Shown in pieces: positions 12,706-25,019 of a stretch of DNA of 64,000 nucleotides. The DNA comes from Pampus argenteus. Taxonomy: Eukaryota > Chordata > Actinopteri > Scombriformes > Stromateidae. Location of the stretch: positions 3,272,501 to 3,336,500 of the forward strand of contig CM072870.1 of the NCBI GenBank assembly GCA_036937835.1, read 5' to 3'. Each line of letters starts with the position of its first letter. Positions within the stretch are counted from its first letter, which is position 1. Below the pieces are notes generated by a model. It saw nothing but the letters and a program-made list of their open reading frames with translations, made no database searches and was not told the origin of the DNA. The translations under genes were made by a program, and so were the position numbers.

Positions 12706-15700
12706 CTAGCTGAATCCCACACTTAATCAAACACTATGGGGCAGGTTTGGGAGAGCAGAGGTAGATCTGTTTGCCTCAGAAGAAAATGCACGGTGTGCGC
12801 TGTGGTTCTCTGTGGATGTCTTGTCTCACTGACCAGAACTTTCCTTTATACACTTTCCTCCTGCTTTCCCTGATTCCTCACCTTTTTGCAGGCAGGAGGA
12901 GGGTTTAGCAGGTTATTTTGGTGGCTCCATAACGAAAAACTGCGCCATGCTTTCAGATATGATGCAGCTACCATAGCAATGTATGGTACACATTCTTCTG
13001 TGGGTTCCAGATATTAAATTCAATAAAAACTTCCATCTCATATGATATTAATATAATATCAATACAATATCGATATATCACTCAACCCTAGTTCCCTAAA
13101 TCTTATTCAATCTAACCATAACCCTTACCAGCCCAGTCTATTGCAAATTGCCTGGACCAATGGACATGTACTTGCGGGCGACTTTAGAGAGCAGAGAAAT
13201 CTACCCTAGTTGTTGCATCACCAGGTGAGTGGATCTGTGTTGGAGTCTAGGAGTGTCTTCCTGTAGGCAGCATGTGTTTGGTATCTGCTTGGTGTGGACG
13301 TGGAGGTGGTTGTAGGGAGCTGATACCTCAAATGTACCGATGCGACCCAGCCGCATAGAAAAAATACTGGGGCTGGAAAATGCTGCGTACGATTTAAATC
13401 GCGCTTACATTAATGTCATCTTCTTTCTACGGCACGTCCTTGGATTTTACATTTTGGAAGATTTTACCATTTTGCATTGGAACAACACAACTGTAGCAAA
13501 CGTGTGATTTGCTAGAAGGGAGGAAAGGTGAGCACATTTTAAATACATACACACATATCTTTTGGAAAGTAAAAGAAAAAAAATATTACGCTTATATGAA
13601 TTATTCATGCACCACCTGTCTGAAATTGTTTATTCTTGCAGCAAACATCATTACCTCAGGCGTGTCATTACCTCAGCTTTCATGATCACTATCATGTTTT
13701 CCTCTCCTTCCTTCTTTCCCACAGTTGGTGTTGCCTGACCGTCAGTTTCTTGCTCTCCTTGTGTGCTGTGTTACATCATTTCTGCTTTCAGTCTTACTGA
13801 GGTCAGTGCAATCACAATTTTATCATCACACACACACACACACACAGCTGGGCCTTAGCTCATTCTCTCTAGTGGACAACACTGGGTCACTCCCTCTGTG
13901 TGTCTGTGAGTGTGTGTGTTAGTGTATGCAATATACTCCCTTTGTGGTGAGAGCAGTGTGATTTAGTGTAGTAATCTATATATTTCCCCTCAGTGACAGC
14001 TACTTGATAGAGTTCAGCAGTTGACCAGACCTCATAATCTTAGATAAAGCCAGGCTGTCCATCTTTTCACAGCTTTTCCTACAATCCGTGACAGCTTTCA
14101 TGAAAAACCGCAAAGAAGGCAAAAATATGTATTTATGTTCCATATGCTTTTAATGAAATAAACACTGAACTAGTTTGACTAAAGTCACTAGTGTGTGAAT
14201 GGAATCCATTGGTGTACTGCAGTTGAGAAGAATACTAAATAGATAACTGTGGAGAGCGATGAGACAGTCAGGATTTGCCTCATGACAGCCTTTATTTTCA
14301 AGTCATATTGCAACACAATATATTTCTTAATGTTGCAAAGCAGACAAGTGTTTTCCGTGATTGAATTATCAATTTTATAGTTATTCCATTTAAGGGTGAT
14401 GGAAACTTTGAACTGAATCCCAGGAAGCACTAAGCTTGGGGGGGGGGGGGGGAATAGAAACGACACTACAGTTAACCAGCAAAGGTCTGTGGATGAACCA
14501 ACATATGCAACCATATGCCAGGCAATAACATATATATTAGACAGTTCTGCAAAACCCTGGATTATGTTTGTGAAATGATCCTAGTAGTCCTAATTGAACA
14601 GTGTGGTTAGTTAGAGAGGTGTTTAATATGTTAATTTGGTTTGTGACAGAATGCAAACTCAGTGTCTCACATGTAAACGGCTCCAGTCCTCTCTCAGTGT
14701 CTGTCACACAGGATGTGTTCAGGTACATCAGTGAGTGTAGGTCACCTATATTTTGGTAGTTCTCTGAGACCAACACAGTGACTAAAGTTCCATGCATGCT
14801 TGGGTCATGGTTATGTGCGTTTTGAGTGTGTGAAATGCAATCCATTGTGCTGCCTGCGTGGACAGCTGTATTGATTAAAAGTGTATCTGCTCCATCAGAC
14901 ACATGCGAGTCGGACAACTTAAAAACATGTGTGGAACAAGCCTTTAACAAACTGCTGCTGAAGCTGATAAACAACAGCTGAACCAACAAACTATGGGTGA
15001 ACCTGATGAACATCTATCGTAAATCTGTGGGCTGAGAAGGTGATGGATAAAAAGGCCAGGAGTAATAAAGATACACCATTCATATTCAGAATTACTAGCA
15101 AAGTGTTGCGCATGTTTCATCTGGCCATCTTGTGAGATCAAATGAACACAATAGAGTGTTTTACAAGAGGCTCTTGACTTGATGCCGACTTCACTGTGTA
15201 GATGTCAGTGTGTAGTTGTGTATCGTATAGTACGTGTGTGTGTGTATGTGGAGTATGTTGCAGTCCCAGCTGCATGTGGCCACAATGGTAGGCCACACCT
15301 GCCTCAGGGCTGTGACAAGCCTGTGCCCTCATATCTAAGTCACCCTGTGGTCTAGAAATGAGGCCATGAACCCGGGTGCACTTCTGTGATAGATAGATTC
15401 ATGGCACACATCTGCAGCATCAATCTACACATGAAGATGTTGTGATAAGCATAAACATGGGCAGCTGTTGTTTATTACTAAAAGGACAGGTAAGAATTCA
15501 TTCACACAACTCACATACTCAAATGAAGAGAATTCTGCTGTAAAACATGGAAAATGCAAATCAAAATTTTGATGAATCTCTAAAATATAAACCGTCTAGT
15601 TAAGTCAGGTGCGGCTGGCGTTATGCAAAATGTGGTCGCCCTATTTTTTACAATAAAGAACATTTATTCAGCAGATTTTAGAATTTCACAACTGGTTCAC

Positions 15701-16189
15701 AGCTTCAAAATGCCAATCTGAGTAATGCTGACTATAGGTGCCAATTAAATTAGATCAGTCTATTTTTTCTTCTGTGTCGTGTTTAGTGAAGTGTATCAAC
15801 CATACTGGTTGATGAGGCCTCACAGTCTGGCAAGATAACAGATTCTCCTCGCTCCCTATGACGAGCTGGGGAAATAAAATCAATACATCGATAACTACAA
15901 GCACTGTTGACTTCTTCCTGTGGAGCCGACATGAAAACTATTTTTGGTTCAGTAAATTTCTGCTGTCATACAGCCTGGTGAAAGCAGTTTGTCCTCTCAG
16001 CTCTGAGACGCTCAATCAGAGTCTCAGATCATAGATCATCTATCTGGATTGCTTTGGTTTTAGCTCACCACCTTACATTGTCATATTTTGTTTCATTATT
16101 AGTATAATTATTCGTATTAGCCATAATTATACTCTATATTATAGTTGTTATTGTTGCTGCTGTGCATCTCTGTGTCCCCCCCCCCCCCT
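12706..16189. other. Non-coding, nothing recognised
   Basis: Holds short CA/TG runs (13829-13847, 15233-15245), the G15 tract and no coding signal. The 158-codon minus frame at 14537-15013 has no domain. Confidence 0.55.
14438..14452 (+). repeat. Homopolymer G15
   Basis: Fifteen G in a row, a possible G-quadruplex and a common sequencing-error site. Confidence 0.9.
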
Positions 16190-16376
16190 TCTATCTCAGT
16201 CCAACCCGTCAAGGCAGATGTTGCCCACCTACAGCCCAGTTCTGCTGGAGGTTTCTTCCTCTTAAAAGGGCAGTTTTTCCTGGGTCCAGACCTGCTCTAT
16301 GTGTAAAAGTGAGATGACTTTTGTTGTGTTTTGGTGTTATATAAAAACAAAGCTGAATTAAACTGAATTGAATTGA
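16190..16376 (+). repeat. L2-type LINE 3' UTR fragment
   Basis: Holds TTCTGCTGGAGGTTTCTTCC and TTAAAAGGGCAGTTTTTCC, then a GTGTTATATAAAAACAAAGC segment and a GAATTGAATTG tail. This is the common 3' UTR of teleost L2 elements. It follows a 13-base C run at 16176-16188. Confidence 0.7.
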
Positions 16377-18057
16377 AAACATGCATGCTGTCACTTTTAA
16401 TGTTTCCGCTCTAAAAGTGACTCGTTATTTTGTTTTTGTTTTTTTTAGTAAGAAACAAGATGCAATTCAGTCTTAATCAAATTCTGTATGAGGCTGCAAG
16501 CAAATGTCATGACATGGTGTGTTAATGTGTGTGCATGTAAGTCGGGTGGGGGATTGGAAATATTTTTACACAAAATACGAGGGCCCAGCAGAAAAAAGTT
16601 TGGAAACCACTGCTTTAGGTAGCCAATCACAAGCTGTTTCCTGTTTTGGGCCAAAAGCAATGACTTTGGTTTAATTTGAGGAAACTTTAGTGCATCCAGA
16701 TATTGATTTGATTGAACCATTGCAGCAAGGAGCTTAGTGAACTATGGTTGTAAGGTTACTGTTACAAATAATCTGTCCTAGAGGGAGCATACGCAGATTA
16801 AAACAAACATGTCCTACACTTGAACCACCACAGCTCATTTCTGCTTTTGAGTAGAGATAGAACAGTTTCCAATGACAACCAAGTAATGTCTGTTTTCTCA
16901 ATAGGATTTAACTGAGTCATGAGCTGCCCCTGTCTAATACGTTAGTCATGGGTTTTGTCTGTGATCTGCTAGAGCAGTGATTGGCATGATTAGATGTAGC
17001 TGGATGTTTTACTGTTAAGGCTGTGGGCCACTACTAGAATAGTAGCTTTGCTGTTTAACATTACCATCACTGGGGCAGGTGTTGGTTTGATCTTTTCATC
17101 TGCTGCAGTTTTACTGGACCAGGTGAGCGGGCTAATGGCTTTCAAGTTTAGCCTAGCATTGCTAGTTTAGCCTGTGAAGCATCTAACAGAAAAGAGGCAA
17201 TAATTTCCTCAGTTTCTGATTTTCTTCTCCAAGGCAGCAACGTGCAGGCTCGGAGACTTGTAGCTCAGGCAAGCTGAAATTGAAGGAATTAGCGGGATGA
17301 CATTTCAAGGTGATTGGTCTATGTGCCAAATGAACTTGATTAATTGGGTATAATGAGTCATGGAAAAACTTTTCATCCAATCCCAATAAGCCTTAAAAAA
17401 ACAAATGTTGCATTAAATGGTTCTAATGTGCTCATAGTTTGTGTTTACAGTGTGCAGATGATTTGTAATAAGTAATCAGCAACACATGAGGCGTTTCTTC
17501 AAACCCGTTTGTTGTGATCATGTCTTTCCACTGACCCAAAAGTGCAAGAATGGAACTGCAACCCAAAATACGTATATGTAAGAGGGAGGTATGGTTGGAG
17601 TCAGGTGTGCTGAGGTGAGTCTGTGTCCTGATTTAACGTTCACAAATCAAAGAAGCTCATGTGACACGTGATTGATGCATCTAAACTGCTCTGACATATA
17701 TATCATTAAATTCATTTCCATAATAAAGACCAGGAAAACTTGGCTGAGTGCAACATATTTCTCAAGTAATGAACCACGAGGAGCTGTGGTAAACTATACC
17801 TACTGCATCTATTGGCCTGACAGTAAAACAAGGAGCATGTACAGATAGGGTTGTGATCGGACAGTTTGTTTTTCTAGTCTGAGAAACACACTTTGTTTTT
17901 TGTATGCAAATCACATTTTTATGCTCAGTTACTGTGTTCCACATATAACCTAAAGCTGCCCTCCGGCCGTCTTCCTCCTTTGCTTTCTTTCCCCTCCTCT
18001 GACCTTTTCTTCTAACAGGTGCCAAATAAAACCTCCTGGAGCATAACAGGCACACAC
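16377..18057. other. Non-coding, nothing recognised
   Basis: No domain-bearing frame, tRNA or known repeat seen. Confidence 0.55.
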
Positions 18058-18228
18058 CTGCCCCCCCTTTACATTACATTGACATATATACATTTTTCTT
18101 ACCCTAATCATAACCACTACTTGCCCTAATTAACCGTAACCTAACTCTAACCTTAGCTGACTTTTTGTCACCCCACATGTGGCTGTGTAAACATTTTTTA
18201 TGTCTCCACAACATGAAGGATACCTGCT

Positions 18229-18258
<30 letters not shown>
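18058..18258 (+). repeat. CCTAA-rich interspersed repeat ending in (CA)n, copy 1
   Basis: ACATTACATTGACATATA, then degenerate CCTAA/CTAACC units, TGACTTTTTGTC, GGCTGTGTAAACA and CCACAACATGAAGGATACCTG lead into (CA)n. The same order occurs at 47123-47397. Confidence 0.6.
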
Positions 18259-18260
<2 letters not shown>

Positions 18261-18374
18261 ACACATGCACAAACAATGGGGAACACACGTTAAAGTAGAC
18301 CTATAAACACCATGGAAAAAGTAAGTAATGAAAGGTTGAAACCATCATTCCCTCTATAGATATACATGTTGAGT

Positions 18375-18729
18375 GCATTTTGTCATTTAATAACTATATA
18401 AAACAACTTTCGAGGACTGCATTCTTCCACTTATGTAACATCGCCAAAATCAGACGCATCATTTCTCAAGTGGATGCAGAAAAACTAGTCCATGCATTTG
18501 TTACTTCTAGGCTGGACTATTGTAACTCTTTGCTATCAGGCTGCTCTAATAAGTCTCTTAAGAGTTTGCAGCTTATTCAGAACGCTGCTGCACGTGTTCT
18601 GACAGGAACCAAGATCAGAGATCACATCTCTCCCATTTTGGCTTCCTTGCACTGGCTACCCGTTAAATCTAGAATAGAATTTAAAATTCTTCTACTAACA
18701 TACAAAGCTCTTCATGGTCAGGCACGTAT
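18375..18729 (+). pseudogene. LINE reverse transcriptase C-terminal fragment (L2/CR1-like)
   Basis: A plus-strand open stretch encodes the region after the RT palm of a fish LINE: KQLSRTAFFHLCNIAKIRRIISQ, DAEKLVHAFVTSRLDYCNSLLSG, LQLIQNAAARVLTG, then HWLPVKSRIEFKILLLTYKALHG. This run is well conserved across teleost L2-type elements. Similarity begins and ends abruptly: the usual continuation after KALHG is missing, so both ends are truncated. No stop interrupts it. It is unrelated in frame to nearby repeats. Confidence 0.8.
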
Positions 18730-20332
18730 GACGTGATTTGTAATTTAACTGGATTCACCTGTTGATGTAACCATGGCAACACTAAATGGATATATAGGTG
18801 GTGGCTGTATTGTGCTTTCATTTTATTTTCCTCACAAACCTTTTTCATTCGCTTTGCAATTCGAGTAGCAGTTTTATTACTGCATATGGATCTATTCTGT
18901 GCAAACACTGTGTATACAGGCTTTCATTCACTGTGATGGACAGCACACGGTCGCACTGAGCAGAAGGGTTGCAGTGGACATGACTTTACATGATGAAGTC
19001 AATAGGATTCATCCAGGAACCATGAATGTCTGCACATCTTTTTTCAGTAGACATTGAAATATTCCATGGGATACATGACCCGCTGCTAACTTTGAACTGC
19101 TGGTGATGCTTTGTGAAAAGTCAGGGGATCCACAAAAATCATAAAGTGACTTCTCCTGCTTAACCATTTATGGCAATCCTTCCAGTAGTTGAGGTATTTC
19201 AGTCTGGACCAAAGTGGTGGACAGACAGGCTGATATTGCCATCCCTGGAGCCATGCTGCTAGCGTGGTAAAAAACAAAAAAAAACATCAATGAGCCACAC
19301 TGGGTGACATATCCCTACGTTATTTTGAATACAACCAATGCAGTTTATTTTGAGCCAATAACACATACACTGTCCTGCTGCTGCGCTTAAGCACCACTAA
19401 AGGAAAATCTCAGCTGAAACTGAAATGATATAAATATAATCTTGAGGCCCTCTTGTAGAAGGACACTGTGTCAAAAACTGGTATAGTACCTTCATTATCT
19501 GTTCTTGCATGGTGCAGCTTACTATAAAATTGTGTATATTTGTCACTTTTTAAAATGCACAGAAAAATGGACGTGCATTGTGTAGGTGTCAATAAGAGCT
19601 ACTGTTACTGTGGCTGTGACACATCCATACGGTCAACCTCTTAAAATAATTGCTATTTTTTTCAGATTGCAGACACAAAAAACTGAACCATTATTAACTG
19701 AACCACACATAGGCTATTATACTATAGGACTGAGGATGTAGGCAGTGTTACCAGAGGTGGCCAGGCAGTTCTTACCCGACTTAAAAAAAATGTTTTTATG
19801 AACGAAGCTGGTGAGTACAATGTCATCCTAACGAACATGACATGTTGGCCAAAACTACTTAAAATAAAACTATGGTTGGGAATCTCAATATTTAAACTGA
19901 AACCGAATCCGGAATCAACCCCTTGACAAAGGAGAAGATGACCTCACTACAAAAATATCATGCTGGTAGCATGAATGTTTCCCACAATGTGTCAGGACCA
20001 CAGAGAAGGACAGGGAGGCCGGAAAGGATTAGTCAGTCAACCGATTTAAATTCCTGCTGGCCAGGTGGAGCTCTATAAAGTGTCACACAGACACCTGTTA
20101 ATCCGCACTGCTTTCCAGTCAGCCTTGGCAACCAGTACACACTCACACACACACACACATTCCTCAACTCCCATATACTGATCCCTTGCTATACAATATG
20201 AACATCTCCCTGTGTGCCTATATAAATGTGGAACTGAGTTTTATGCAGAGCAGGTTTGTAAGATTCAAGCCAAAAACATGATTGAAATAGCAGGAAATGG
20301 GTCCATATTAGGAGTGCTGCATGGACTATACA

Positions 20333-20366
<34 letters not shown>

Positions 20367-21449
20367 ATGGTTTCATATGGACGTCTAAACCTCAGCTTAT
20401 CTTTAGTGTTTCCTCCATACTCAAAATGGAAACTCTTTTTCTCATGCTTTTATCGCTCTTCACTCTCTATTTTAGATTCAGCCGGAGTAAAAATGTCCGA
20501 GGCTGAAAAGGAAAGTGAATATATTTCAGGATGTCTCACCCACTCACATCCAAACTATGAGGAAGGTGTTTTTTGTTTAGCAGTCATGGAAAAGCTTCAA
20601 TTATAAACCACTGGGAACTATCATGCTCCCCACGGTGTAAGTAAAGCTATTTTAAAACCCGGATCTGAGTTCCTACCAGAAACCAAGAACAGCGTGTATG
20701 TTGAGTGGCTGTTGTGTTATATCAGTGATTAGTAGAGAAAAGCAAAACATGAAAAGACACGTTATAACAAGACATTCAATATGAGCAAGAAAGATATTAA
20801 AAGAGGATTCGTCTTCACTGCAGCTTGGGTGTTATTTGGGTTAAACAGAGTGAAGTCCATCAGGTCGACAAACACATGCAGTCAGACGATCGGTCAGGTA
20901 ATAAAAAAACATCAGTTTATCCACATAATGAGGTTTCCAAAGTGTGGGAACATGAGCCTCCTCTCAGAGAACATGAAAACAGATTGCTATTAATACCATT
21001 GTTGTTGTTGCTCCACTCAGGCATGAAAATAGGTTTCAACAATATATATATATATACTTTTTAAAGATTTTAAGCATCTTGATATTTCATGTTTTCTTCT
21101 TCTTACACTCAGCCCAACATTATCCAACATTCATGCTTAAATTGTGGGATATCTTACTTAAAATGATTTAATAAATAATCCTCTACTGTCCAATAACTAA
21201 AATGAACAGAGACTCAGAGACAGAGTCCTACTAAAACAACCTCAACAACACTGTAAGGCCTATTTGTGAAATTTCACCTAATTCAAATTCATTTTTGAAC
21301 ATATCAAACACCATGCACAGTGCTGCTTCTCATATCGCTGTGTGTAAATCCTTTCCATTTATGTTGCTCACCTCTACTTTAGTGAGCCTGCATCTTTCAT
21401 GCATACAGGCGGTTGATGTGTGGATGCACTGTAGAAAGGAATTAACGTA
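18730..21449. other. Non-coding, nothing recognised
   Basis: Contains only the (TG)n at 20334-20365 and a short (CA)n near 20140-20158. Confidence 0.55.
20334..20365. repeat. (TG)n microsatellite
   Basis: Pure TG run, 32 bp. Confidence 0.95.
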
Positions 21450-21679
21450 GATCATCCTCTACCTGCAGCCTTGGCTTGTACTTTTAATCATTGTCAATGC
21501 AGAAAACTCACACAGGTGTGTGGAACCTGAAAGGGGTGAACACTTTAAAGCCTTGAACATCTTGTAGTGCGAGCTGTACTCTGAGCTACTTAATATTGTG
21601 CACATACACCATTGGCTAAGCACAGTTAGTGACGTCGGTACACTCGTCCAGCTGAATTGACAACAAGAGGCTCTTATTA

Positions 21680-21736
21680 CAGTTTTTCTCCATTGGTTTG
21701 GCTCATTTCTTGAAACTGAGATGACATTCTCATAAC
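21680..21736 (+). repeat. Left 57-bp terminal inverted repeat
   Basis: Identical to the reverse complement of 23169-23225. It is preceded by TA at 21678-21679. Confidence 0.92.
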
Positions 21737-22147
21737 AACATGGACAAATCCCCAAACTATCTTGCAGTTTCTCACAACAGAATGCCATTTATCATTGCTT
21801 TCATCACATTTCCAAATGCTTTGTACATGTGTCAAACCTTTAGTACATCCTTGCAAATAGCTATGTACAAGTATCCTACAGTTAACACAATCAGCCAACA
21901 TTTAGTACATTTTTCCAATGAATGTATATTGCTGATCTATCCCAATTGGTTGGTTTTCAGTGTCATGGTTATTGTCCTCAAAACATGTCAGCACATTTTC
22001 ATCGTATAAGTCATCATATGCAGAATAGTCTGCTCAATTGTCAAAATAGTGTTAGGAAACTGGAATAGAATACAGTACATATTTTGGAAGATGTTATAGT
22101 AAATTTAGGATAATCAGGTCTCGAAGGGCCCCACCTACCCCAGTTTG

Positions 22148-22545
22148 TAATTATATGGGACAACGTTAGTTTCCACCGGGTCCACGCATCCGGGGATGGT
22201 TCAACATGCATCCAAGAATGCACAATGTGTTCTTGCCACCATACTCTCCATTCCTCAATCCTATCGAGGAGTTTTTCTCTGCTTGGAGATAGAGAGTGTA
22301 TGAACACCATGCGGAAAACCAGAAGGCTCTCATGACTGCAATGGACGCTGCATGTGAGGACATAACAGGGGATCAGTGTAGAGGATGGCTCAGGCATGCA
22401 CGACGCTTCTTCCCGCGCTGTATCTCAAGAGACAACATCAGATGCGATGTGGATGAGAATCTGTGGCCGAACAGAGCACAGAGAATGGATGGCCAGGAAG
22501 ATGAGGATGGTGACCAGGAGAGAGAGGGGAGTGACCGTGACTAAA
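22148..22545 (+). pseudogene. DDE_3-type transposase, C-terminal part, disrupted
   Basis: The sequence encodes IIWDNVSFH (second catalytic Asp), then after a frameshift FNMHPRMHNVFLPPYSPFLNPIEEFFSAWR with the catalytic Glu in PIEE. A TAG at 22290-22292 stands where Trp is expected. The frame continues as RVYEHHAENQKALMTAMDAACEDITGDQCRGWLRHARRFFPRC to about 22541. This is the C-terminal half of an IS630/Tc1-mariner DDE_3 transposase common in fish. The first catalytic Asp and the DNA-binding domain are absent, so it cannot act by itself. It lies within the 57-bp TIR element. Confidence 0.78.
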
Positions 22546-23168
22546 CAAAATGTCTTCATTTGTGACTCTTTGTATTTACAGTGCTGATTTGTTGATTTTT
22601 TTCTTTTTTGTGGGTTTTTGTATTTTGTGTACACAGTATATTTTCCTTTTTTACGGTTCCCTACCTACTGTAATGTGTACAATCTACGTTAGTTGAGAAT
22701 AAAAATGAAAATTCCTCGGCAGAATGAGTGCAGTGTGTGTGTGTGGTGTGAAAATGTTATGCCTTTAGTTAGAAATATGCCATGACAAAGCGTCTAAGCA
22801 TTTTGACTTGCAGTACTTACACAATACCAAAGGGACAATGCATTTTGGAGGCACTGACTAGTTATATGAGAAGGGAATGTAGTTTTGACTGAAGGGTAAA
22901 CTGTTTTGGGAGCTGTACAATCATTGCCAGGTGATCCATGTAGTTGTGCAGTACCATCCAAGTTATTTTGACAGAAGTACTGAATGAATCAAAATGTGCC
23001 AAAGCAATTGAGAAGGATCCATGCCATTTTTATGGTACTGACTATTTACATGGGAAAGGGATTTTCTTTTGAAGCATGGATGAGTAGTTTTGGGAGACAA
23101 ATTACATTTTGCTGGTTATCTGAAGTGTTGTGCAGAACTGCAAGTATGTTTGGCCAAATTGCTTTATA

Positions 23169-23225
23169 GTTATGAGAATGTCATCTCAGTTTCAAGAAAT
23201 GAGCCAAACCAATGGAGAAAAACTG
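23169..23225 (-). repeat. Right 57-bp terminal inverted repeat
   Basis: The reverse complement of 21680-21736 with no mismatch, followed by TA at 23226-23227. Confidence 0.92.
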
Positions 23226-24384
23226 TAACACCATCCAACAGCTGTTTCTTCACCTCTGATGCCATGTCTGAGATGCAGTGCTGAATGATATCGTCAGACA
23301 TTGAGATCTCATTCAGACTGGCAGCAGCAGCTTCTCATATCATTACTGAACACATCTTCAGCAAGTCAAGGCCATTTTATTTACCATTATCATCACATGA
23401 AATGTTGACAACGTTACATACAGAGCAGGTCTAGAGGAGTAATGTTTCATTGCGATGATGTGTCGAGCGCCTCAGGATTTACACTGCTGAATGAATTGCT
23501 TTCTTCTGTGACAGCAATTCCTTTTTTTAGTTACCAATCAAACAAACTCCTGTGACTCGGTCACCAGACCAGGTGCTTGCTGGAGTTTACATAGTGTTAT
23601 ACTGTCATTAGCCAGCACCTCTTTGCAAATAACACACTGTGGCTGAGGAGTATCATCAGGGCCAATCCCTGAAATTCCAAACTTTAAATAATCTTGGTCA
23701 TACTTCCTCTGTGTTGTCATTGCACAGTAAGTACAGTAGGTGAAAGTTGAGTAAACTGTGATGGATGTTTGGATGCTTCCAAATAAGTTTGACCTGTGCT
23801 TGAATTGGAATGAAAATGGTGCCAGTTTTACCACCGTCACTGTGGACAACGGCTCATTATCGGTTTGCAAAGACTAAATAGTTGGATTCGATTATTGTAA
23901 TTCATTATGGTCAGAAGCTAAATGCTAAATGTAATGGAAATATCAATTCTCCTGTTCTAGCGCAGCACTTTGTCTTTATTACTAATAGAAATGATGGCCA
24001 AAACTACAAATAGCAGACATTTGTGTTTCAGGTTGAAAAAAACAACGATTGGAGATAAAGAAAGAAAGGCATGTGAACGAGAGGGACCTCCCGCAGAGAA
24101 TTACATTTTCCAAACATCAGCACTTTTTTTGGAAAGACAACAGCCTCGGTCCAGTCTGTAACAAACATGGAAAATATCCAACGAAGCCCTCCGCCCATAA
24201 GTCATCAGTCATCTGTGAAAACAAAACTCAAACCAAGCGAACAAAGCAAACACTTCAGACTCGAACACACTTGATAAATCAAACGTCTAATTACGCAAAT
24301 TAGACCGAAGCCAAGACTGAGCCCCTCTGTTTAAACACTGTTTATCACACTCCCATTGGATAGTTTTATCTTTGTTTTGACTCC

Positions 24385-24467
24385 CTCTCCTCTCCTCTCC
24401 TCTCCTCTCCTCTCCTCTCCTCTCCTCTCCTCTCCTCTCCTCTCCTCTCCTCTCCTCTCCTCTCCTC
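24385..24467. repeat. (TCCTC)n pentanucleotide microsatellite
   Basis: About 16 uninterrupted TCCTC units. One strand is all pyrimidine, the other all purine. Confidence 0.95.
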
Positions 24468-24963
24468 GTGGAGTACTCTGCATTACAGTGTGTGTGTGTG
24501 TGTTTCAAGCTTTTATCACACGTGCGTCGCAGTTCTCCTTCATTCTGTTAATCTATCCCCGGTACTCCTGGCAGCACCCAGAGGTGCTTTTTCTAACTGA
24601 GGATTTGGATGGCAGAGAAGAGAAGCAGGCTGGCACTGAACTCGTGTATTAAAATGACCTCACACACACTCTCACACATACAGCTGGCACCAGAGTTTCT
24701 GGATTTCCCCCTTCTATAATTATGTTTGCCTGGGACCTGCAATGATTTCTGAGCATCAGCGGCTGGCAGCAGACGAGTAATCACAGCAGAGTTGGCCGAT
24801 GAGAGATGTGTGCGGAACGATGCTCCACTGTGACGTCTGCAACTTCTAACACTCCAGAAACTGAGCCAGGCACGGCTGGATTCCATCCCATCCCATCAGC
24901 TCTCATTGTGTTTGTTAGATTACATCAGACCAGCCAACATTCAGCAGCGAGGCCTGATGATCA

Positions 24964-25019
24964 CCACACACACACACACACACACACACACATGAACACA
25001 CACACACACACACACACAC
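24964..25019. repeat. (CA)n microsatellite
   Basis: CA run with one TGAA interruption near 24993. Confidence 0.95.

Larger units (their letters stand above)
21680..23225 (+). mobile_element. Tc1/mariner-superfamily element with perfect 57-bp TIRs
   Basis: Both ends carry the same 57-bp inverted repeat (starting CAGTTTTTCTCCATTGGTTT) with no mismatch, flanked by TA on both sides (21678-21679 and 23226-23227), the target duplication of this superfamily. Inside is the C-terminal half of a DDE transposase on the plus strand. The 1,546-bp length and missing N-terminal half make it non-autonomous. Subterminal sequence at 22790-23110 repeats a motif (ACTGACTA, then TGGGAAAGGGA or GAGAAGGGAA). It is nested in the hAT fossil. 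Confidence 0.88.
21450..23745 (-). pseudogene. Broken hAT transposase (ZBED5/FAM200-like), interrupted by another transposon
   Basis: Four minus-strand blocks keep the order of a hAT transposase. (1) 23577-23720: KYDQDYLKFG then CVICKEVLANDS, a BED-like zinc-finger start lacking its His/Cys half. (2) 23228-23330: LNEISMSDDIIQHCISDMASEVKKQLL, before the catalytic core. (3) 21600-21675: SIQLDECTDVTNCA, a stop at 21616-21618, then PMVYV, matching the catalytic LDESTDV block. (4) 21478-21540: LSGSTHLCE and FSALTMIKS of the C-terminal dimerisation domain. Blocks 2 and 3 are adjacent in the family and are separated here only by the Tc1/mariner element at 21680-23225. The rest of the core is deleted, and a frameshift lies at the start of block 3. 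Family assignment rests on recognised motifs. Confidence 0.7.

Noticed and set aside
14537..15013. 158-codon minus-strand frame as a possible secreted protein
   Set aside because: A hydrophobic start is present, but nothing else supports coding; the length is within what a 64-kb window can give by chance.
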